This document shows positions 39,951-44,528 of a stretch of DNA of 44,528 nt, piece after piece. The notes under the pieces were generated by a model, which was not told where the DNA came from, searched no databases, and saw only the letters and a program-made list of their open reading frames with translations. Source of the DNA: a virus. Numbering within the stretch: position 1 is the first letter of the stretch; each line of letters starts with the position of its first letter. The stretch covers positions 1 through 44,528 of IMG/VR virus record IMGVR_UViG_3300038441_002034, one strand, 5' to 3'. A program made the translations under genes and the position numbers.

Positions 39951-41915
39951 TTACTGCACCTTGTATTTTCGCTTGAACTTCTCAAGCGTTAAGATTGGGA
40001 TCTTTTTAGTATCAGCAATTACGGTTTTGTTATTGCTGACGCCTTCTTCTTTAATGATAAGCATCGTTGCCTGATTCACAGTGGAAGCGATCTTGCCCCC
40101 TTGCTGAACAATCCACTTTTGCAACGCTGCATCACGAACAGAAGTAAACAATACCGCTTGGCCTTTCATGGCCGCGCCGACTACCGCTTCCTTCTTAGTT
40201 TCAACCAGTTCGATTCCGTTGCGCTTGAGGAACTTGACGAAATTCGGTAGGTTCTGCGCAATCTGTGCGGCCAGTTCTTTGAAGCCCCTGATGCCGCGAA
40301 TCATTATTTCCAATTCCCTTTCCGGTAAATTAACCCGGTCGAGAATATCTGGAATGGATTCTTCAACTGCCGCCAGACGCGTAGCGCCAATCTTGTCACC
40401 GAATGCGCCGGAGCCTTTTGCGACATTGCCAAACGTCATGTTTGCTTTCGCTTTTGCCAGATTCGCCACAAGTGCGGTGGCGCTGGTGCGCTGGAACCCT
40501 TCGAGTTCTAGCAGACGTGCAACTTTGACATTCAGGATTTTCTTCACGGTGTCGATTCCGGCGTCTACCAGTTTCTGTACCGTGCCTTGTTTCAAACCAT
40601 CCACTTCGATAACGGTAAAGAAGTGAGTGAGTTCTTTTACAACGCGCAGATTCGTTTTGATGCCGACAGTAACGTGCATTAAATGCACACCATCTACACG
40701 GTACGGAACGCTTGGCTTCGACGGAGTTTTTGCAGCTTTCTCCACGGCCATGATATAGGGAATCACGTCGCCCGAACGAATCACCCGAATCATCGCGCCT
40801 TTGTTGATCGGGCGCGGTTCATACGGCGGCTTTTTCTTGCCTTTGAATTCGTTTTTGTAACCGTGTTCGATAAAGAAGTTGTTGTGGCCGGTAAACCACT
40901 CGACCATCACGCCGCCGATCAAGGTTGGTTCAATCTGCACACGCGGAATCAAACGGCCGAGGCGGCTTTCTTCCCAAACAACATCTTTCACTTTCACCAA
41001 CAGCGACGATTCGAGGCTGTTGATTTTGAAAGCGTAAGCGTGCGTCGGGTTTCCGGACTGTACGACCTTGTACGGAATATCACGCTCGACAACAATGCCG
41101 TCGATATCGCGTTTTGCTTTTCCGCCTTTGCGTAGGTTGTGCAACTGCACCAGTTTTTCTTCGGAGAGCGTCGGATACGATTTCCACGGCACGACCGTGA
41201 AGCCCAGTGTTTTCAGGAAAGTAAGCTGCGCGCTTTTCTTCACGCCAGCGTTTTTGCCTTTCATCACTTCGTACACAACAAACTTGTAACGCGTGACGTG
41301 TTCGCTCGGCTGGTTGCGATTCAGCAGGCCACCGCCGTGGTTTCGGCTGGTAGCAAATTCTTCGGCGTAGTGTTTTTGGAACACCGCCTTGTCAGCAGTG
41401 AATTCACCACGAATGATGAATTCGCCTTTTTCCGAAATGCGCTGCGGAATACGCAATGCAGGCAGCACGCCGGAAACGTCTTTACCAATCTTGCCATCAC
41501 CGCGAGTAAACGCACGCTGCGGAATGCCGGAATCATAAACGATTTCGAGGCTGATACCGTCTTCTTTATCACTGACAACGTAAGGCCCACCCGCCGAAAG
41601 GAAAATCGGCAATTGGGTTACGCCGGGTTTCAGTTTGTTGAGACTGCCCATCGGAACAGGCAACACAACTTTCCCGCCACCTTTTACCGGCGCACCAATT
41701 TTTGGTTCAGCGCCCGATCCAGTCATACCGAATCGAGCGGTGTAGTTTTCGGCCATGATATCGTAGGCTTCATCGGAAACCGGCGATTCACCGTCGTCAT
41801 GATAAGCATCGTCCAACGCATTGAGGAAGTTTTTGAGCGCGGTCTTTTTCAAGCCCTTTGCGTAGGCAAGTGGATCGCGCTCAATGGTCCGCAAAATCTG
41901 CTTATCAATGTTCAT
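39951..41915 (-). CDS. NAD-dependent DNA ligase
   Basis: The 654-aa product has the LigA order: an N-terminal part with DDGESPVSDEAYD, the SLNK (91-94) motif, an adenylation site KEDG (K117), an RGEF segment (~168) and DGIVVERD (~280), the OB-fold motif RSGDVIPYI, helix-hairpin-helix repeats and a C-terminal BRCT-type part (AVLFTSVRDAALQKWIVQQG). The four-cysteine zinc finger normally between OB and HhH regions is not visible (HVTVGIKTN stands in its place). It seals nicks with NAD. Active lysine and motif order support function. Confidence 0.85.
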   Translation of the reverse strand: MNIDKQILRTIERDPLAYAKGLKKTALKNFLNALDDAYHDDGESPVSDEAYDIMAENYTARFGMTGSGAEPKIGAPVKGGGKVVLPVPMGSLNKLKPGVTQLPIFLSAGGPYVVSDKEDGISLEIVYDSGIPQRAFTRGDGKIGKDVSGVLPALRIPQRISEKGEFIIRGEFTADKAVFQKHYAEEFATSRNHGGGLLNRNQPSEHVTRYKFVVYEVMKGKNAGVKKSAQLTFLKTLGFTVVPWKSYPTLSEEKLVQLHNLRKGGKAKRDIDGIVVERDIPYKVVQSGNPTHAYAFKINSLESSLLVKVKDVVWEESRLGRLIPRVQIEPTLIGGVMVEWFTGHNNFFIEHGYKNEFKGKKKPPYEPRPINKGAMIRVIRSGDVIPYIMAVEKAAKTPSKPSVPYRVDGVHLMHVTVGIKTNLRVVKELTHFFTVIEVDGLKQGTVQKLVDAGIDTVKKILNVKVARLLELEGFQRTSATALVANLAKAKANMTFGNVAKGSGAFGDKIGATRLAAVEESIPDILDRVNLPERELEIMIRGIRGFKELAAQIAQNLPNFVKFLKRNGIELVETKKEAVVGAAMKGQAVLFTSVRDAALQKWIVQQGGKIASTVNQATMLIIKEEGVSNNKTVIADTKKIPILTLEKFKRKYKVQ

Positions 41916-41918
41916 GAG

Positions 41919-43151
41919 TTACCTGTGGAGTAGTCGAGCAACACGACGCCGGATGTTTTGCAGTTCGTCTTCTTTCGCACGGCCAACCAGTTTGGCGCCG
42001 CCCGGAAGTTTACGCACGTCCAGCCCGGAAGGGATCGGTTGTTTACGGAAGTTGCCAGTATCGGTGTCATACAGATACAGAAGATCGGAGACTTCTAATT
42101 CTTCAATCGCCGCAACGGTGAGTTTCTTGCCGTTGGCCAACTGAATAATCATGCCTTCTTCGACGAATTGCGTATCGTCATCTTCGGTATTTACAGAATC
42201 TTCCGAATCGTCGTCTTCCGATTCTTCGGTTTCTTCTTCCGAATCATCGTCTTCTTCGAATTCGTCGAAATCATCATCGTCATCTTCGAAGTCGTCTTCA
42301 TCGTCATCGTCTTCGTACTCGAAGTCAGAAACGATATCTTTGTGTTGCTGGAGGAAGTTTTTGCCGCGCTTCACTTGCTTCGCGGTTTCGTGTTCCTCGT
42401 CGTCTTCGAATTCGTCGTCATCCTCAAATTCCAACGGCTTCTCAGGTTTGACTTTGGTGATTCGCGAACGCTTCGGCAGTTGATGCGCAATGTCGGTCAG
42501 CACCACGATCCCCACTTGCTGGCGCGCACTCGGAAGAATGGTTGCGCCGCTGGTGACAGATTCGTAAGTTGTTTCGCTGATGTTTACGCGTTCCCCGCTT
42601 GGCATGATGATAAATCCACCACGCGCCGGAGTCCAGAAACGCACACCGATGATATCGCCTTTCTTGAGCGCCGTCCGGGTTTTCTTGTGGTGCATTGTCG
42701 CAATCGGAATTGGACCGTGAACCACTTCCCGCCATTGGTAGTTGGCTTTGTCGTACTGGCCTTCTTCTTTTGGCAGTTTTTCCGGTTTGTATTTCAGCGC
42801 GGTTTGCTTGTCGTGCGCGTCTGCACCTTTGACTTTCACCCGAGCATGGCGTTGACCAGTCTTTTCAGGCTTGGCCGGAATGCCGTCATACGGTTTGAAT
42901 TTCGAAAGGTGTTCTTCAACCGCTTCCTTTCTCACCGAACGGAAAATGATGTGCGGGTATTTTTCCAGTACGACCTGATACTGACCTGCGGTTGGGCCGC
43001 GTGCGGTTTTCTTCAAACCGATCAGATCGCCTTTCTGCACGTTCAATGCGTGTTGGCTGTTACCGGGCTTGAAGACGAATTCAGGCCCAGCGTTTTTGTA
43101 CCATGTGAATTCCGAGAATTCTGCGGGCGCTGCCGCGATGGCGATGTTCAT
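41919..43151 (-). CDS. Unknown 410-aa protein with acidic tract
   Basis: The product has a first part (1-85) with YHIIFRS-like strands, a basic middle (95-135), a second folded part (~140-235) and an acidic tract (277-326) of mostly Asp/Glu. The end (LANGKKLTVAAIEELEVSDL) is a small SH3-like or KOW-like strand set, as is ALKKGDIIGVRFWTPARGGF; both are weak patterns. It overlaps the Ig-like protein by four bases and ends three bases before the ligase gene. Function unknown. Confidence 0.75.
   Translation of the reverse strand: MNIAIAAAPAEFSEFTWYKNAGPEFVFKPGNSQHALNVQKGDLIGLKKTARGPTAGQYQVVLEKYPHIIFRSVRKEAVEEHLSKFKPYDGIPAKPEKTGQRHARVKVKGADAHDKQTALKYKPEKLPKEEGQYDKANYQWREVVHGPIPIATMHHKKTRTALKKGDIIGVRFWTPARGGFIIMPSGERVNISETTYESVTSGATILPSARQQVGIVVLTDIAHQLPKRSRITKVKPEKPLEFEDDDEFEDDEEHETAKQVKRGKNFLQQHKDIVSDFEYEDDDDEDDFEDDDDDFDEFEEDDDSEEETEESEDDDSEDSVNTEDDDTQFVEEGMIIQLANGKKLTVAAIEELEVSDLLYLYDTDTGNFRKQPIPSGLDVRKLPGGAKLVGRAKEDELQNIRRRVARLLHR
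42174..42323. repeat. Low-complexity TCTTCGTC-type repeat encoding Asp/Glu tract
   Basis: Irregular short repeats encode residues ~277-326 of the 410-aa protein, like those at 1-69 and 31786-31941. Confidence 0.75.
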
Positions 43152-44528
43152 ATTACCGTAATCTCTTTTGTCGAAGAAACCGTCTGCCCCTGCGCGGAAT
43201 AAACAGCCGTCAACGTGGTTACGCCCGTTGCGTATGGCCGCAAAATACCGGAGGAATCAATTGTCGCGACATTGCGATCAGACGATTGCCAAACGCCTGC
43301 AACCAGACGCTCGCCACCATCGGAGAATTTCACCGAAAGTTGGAATTGCGCTGTGTTGGTTGTGGATACCGAAGCGGGGCCGACAATGCTGGCGGACAGC
43401 GGACGCGAAATCAAATCGTTAATCGTCACGACTGCTTGCGCTTTAATCGTTACGCCAGATGCGCTGTACGTCCCTTCAACCGTTATTACACTCGCTTCCA
43501 AAACTTGCTTCGCGGTCAAAAGGCCGTCGGCAGAAATGGAGGCAATGTTTGAATTGGAAAGCGCCCACTGTGGTTTAACCCGAGCCGTGGTGCCGTCCGC
43601 ATACGTGACCGTAAACAAAAGCGTAGTCGATTCGCCAACTCGCATAGCACTCGGTGCCGTGACCAACGCACTAACTGGCAAGTTGAGCGTGGTTTTTACC
43701 AGAATGTCTTTTTCAGCATTCACGGTGCGGCCGTTTGCCGTAAACGAGGTGGAGATTTTTACCGACTTGTCAGAATCAACATCGCCCACTGCGGTAAAGA
43801 TTCCGGAGGCCGGATCAATGGAACCGAATGCAGTGCTGTTTTGCTTCCACGTCAATGCACGGGTTCCGCTAGTGCCATCGGTGAAGTAAACCAGCGCGCT
43901 GAATTGCGCTGCGCGACCTTCAATAACGAAATCGGGACCGATGATATCAATGCGGGCCGGGTAGACCGTGGTGTCGATTACCGAAATGTCTTTCTCCGCT
44001 GCAATGGTTGTACCTTCCAGCGAATACGACGCGGTGATTTTCGTTTGGCGATTTTCGGTCAGATCAGGAACTACAAACGTGCCAGTCAATTGACCGATGC
44101 GGCCAGCCGCTGGGTTTGTGTGCGCCCAATCATTTACCGCTACAACCTGTTTACGTCCGTTGATAAACGTCACTTCAAGTTTGTAGGTGCCATTGGTGTT
44201 TTCGTCCAGCGTATCGGGGCCAATGATGCGCGCCGACTGCGGATAAACCGTGGTGTCCAAAACTTCAACGTCGATAAACGCTTGCTTGGTCACACCTTTG
44301 TACGTGTACATTGCGGTGATGCGTGTTTCTTGCGAACCGATAACTTTCTTGGCAGTGAAAATACCGCCGCCAGTGATCGAACCCGCGTCTGCATTACCAA
44401 CGCGCCAGTAATCTGGAACAACTGGCGAACGACTGCCATTTGTGAAAACAGCGGTCGCAGTGTAAGTGGCGATTGCGCCTTTGTTTACGTTGGTCGGCCC
44501 CGAAACTTCCAAACTGGCGAGTATCAGA
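43148..44528 (-). CDS. Large protein with BIG_2-type Ig-like repeats (5' end outside window)
   Basis: The frame is open through the window edge, so the N-terminus is missing; the apparent start at 44512 is a TTG in mid-repeat (preceding codons read LILAS). Five related units of about 90 residues are visible. Each opens with a variant of SARIIGP, has a short GTSxx/NGS loop and a WxxxxxxxGxIxxxGxFTA-type strand pair. BIG_2-like repeats are common on phage tails, tail fibres and bacterial adhesins. As a virion protein it could bind cell-surface sugars. The total size is unknown. The protein ends in a short strand EITVI. Confidence 0.75.
   Translation of the reverse strand, partial: LILASLEVSGPTNVNKGAIATYTATAVFTNGSRSPVVPDYWRVGNADAGSITGGGIFTAKKVIGSQETRITAMYTYKGVTKQAFIDVEVLDTTVYPQSARIIGPDTLDENTNGTYKLEVTFINGRKQVVAVNDWAHTNPAAGRIGQLTGTFVVPDLTENRQTKITASYSLEGTTIAAEKDISVIDTTVYPARIDIIGPDFVIEGRAAQFSALVYFTDGTSGTRALTWKQNSTAFGSIDPASGIFTAVGDVDSDKSVKISTSFTANGRTVNAEKDILVKTTLNLPVSALVTAPSAMRVGESTTLLFTVTYADGTTARVKPQWALSNSNIASISADGLLTAKQVLEASVITVEGTYSASGVTIKAQAVVTINDLISRPLSASIVGPASVSTTNTAQFQLSVKFSDGGERLVAGVWQSSDRNVATIDSSGILRPYATGVTTLTAVYSAQGQTVSSTKEITVI

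Overview
The window is a stretch of a large double-stranded DNA bacteriophage genome, a myovirus with a contractile tail. Every gene I can support lies on the minus strand, so transcription runs from high to low coordinates. The lifestyle call rests on a contractile tail sheath, tail tube, tape measure, baseplate hub, HK97-fold major capsid protein and a prohead-protease-like protein, together with phage nucleotide-metabolism enzymes. Genes are tightly packed, with many 1-bp (TAATG) and 4-bp (ATGA) stop/start overlaps. I see no tRNA, rRNA, CRISPR array, integrase or insertion sequence. The gene complement resembles large or jumbo myoviruses of Gram-negative bacteria; host and genus cannot be named from sequence alone. 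Portal, terminase, polymerase and other replication genes are not in the window apart from a DNA ligase.

In the direction of transcription: (i) 44.5-39.3 kb holds a large Ig-like (BIG_2-type) repeat protein cut by the window edge, an acidic-tract protein, an NAD-dependent DNA ligase with no visible zinc finger and two small proteins. (ii) 39.3-28.5 kb is the head region: a GT2 glycosyltransferase with a long out-of-frame overlap into a basic coiled structural-type protein, a prohead-protease-like protein with a zinc ribbon, a tail-tube paralogue, a P-loop kinase-like protein, a zinc-ribbon/acidic scaffold-like protein, a probable decoration protein and the major capsid protein. (iii) 28.5-15 kb is the tail region: a tail-completion-type protein, a three-repeat Ig-like protein, sheath, tube, a second tube-like protein, two paralogous zinc-ribbon hub-assembly-type proteins, a tape measure carrying a lysozyme-like domain, a tail protein, a LysM-type wedge protein and a gp27/VgrG-like hub. 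(iv) 15-9.5 kb is a nucleotide/effector block: dCMP deaminase, all-alpha dUTPase, a NADAR-domain protein and an HD hydrolase with class I cyclic-nucleotide phosphodiesterase signatures, followed by small unknowns. (v) 9.5-0 kb is mostly unknown small genes, including an endolysin candidate that shares its catalytic-type domain with the tape measure, small membrane proteins that could be holin/spanin, and an HTH protein.

Regulation visible in the sequence includes hairpin terminators, several with the same 8-mer (GCACTAGG on the plus strand) in the loop. Two related 114/115-bp elements (2146-2259 and 6598-6712) are bounded by 20-bp inverted repeats and enclose a promoter-like core with a 17-bp spacer. 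Two copies of a 12-bp AT-rich motif precede head genes, and hairpins cover the ribosome-binding sites of the endolysin and of the scaffold-like gene.

The strongest candidate for an undescribed system is the overlapping pair at 10346-11676, an HD phosphodiesterase-like enzyme plus NADAR. Both families act on nucleotide-type signals or ADP-ribose adducts, so the pair could counter nucleotide-signalling or ADP-ribosylating host defences. That role is inferred, not shown.
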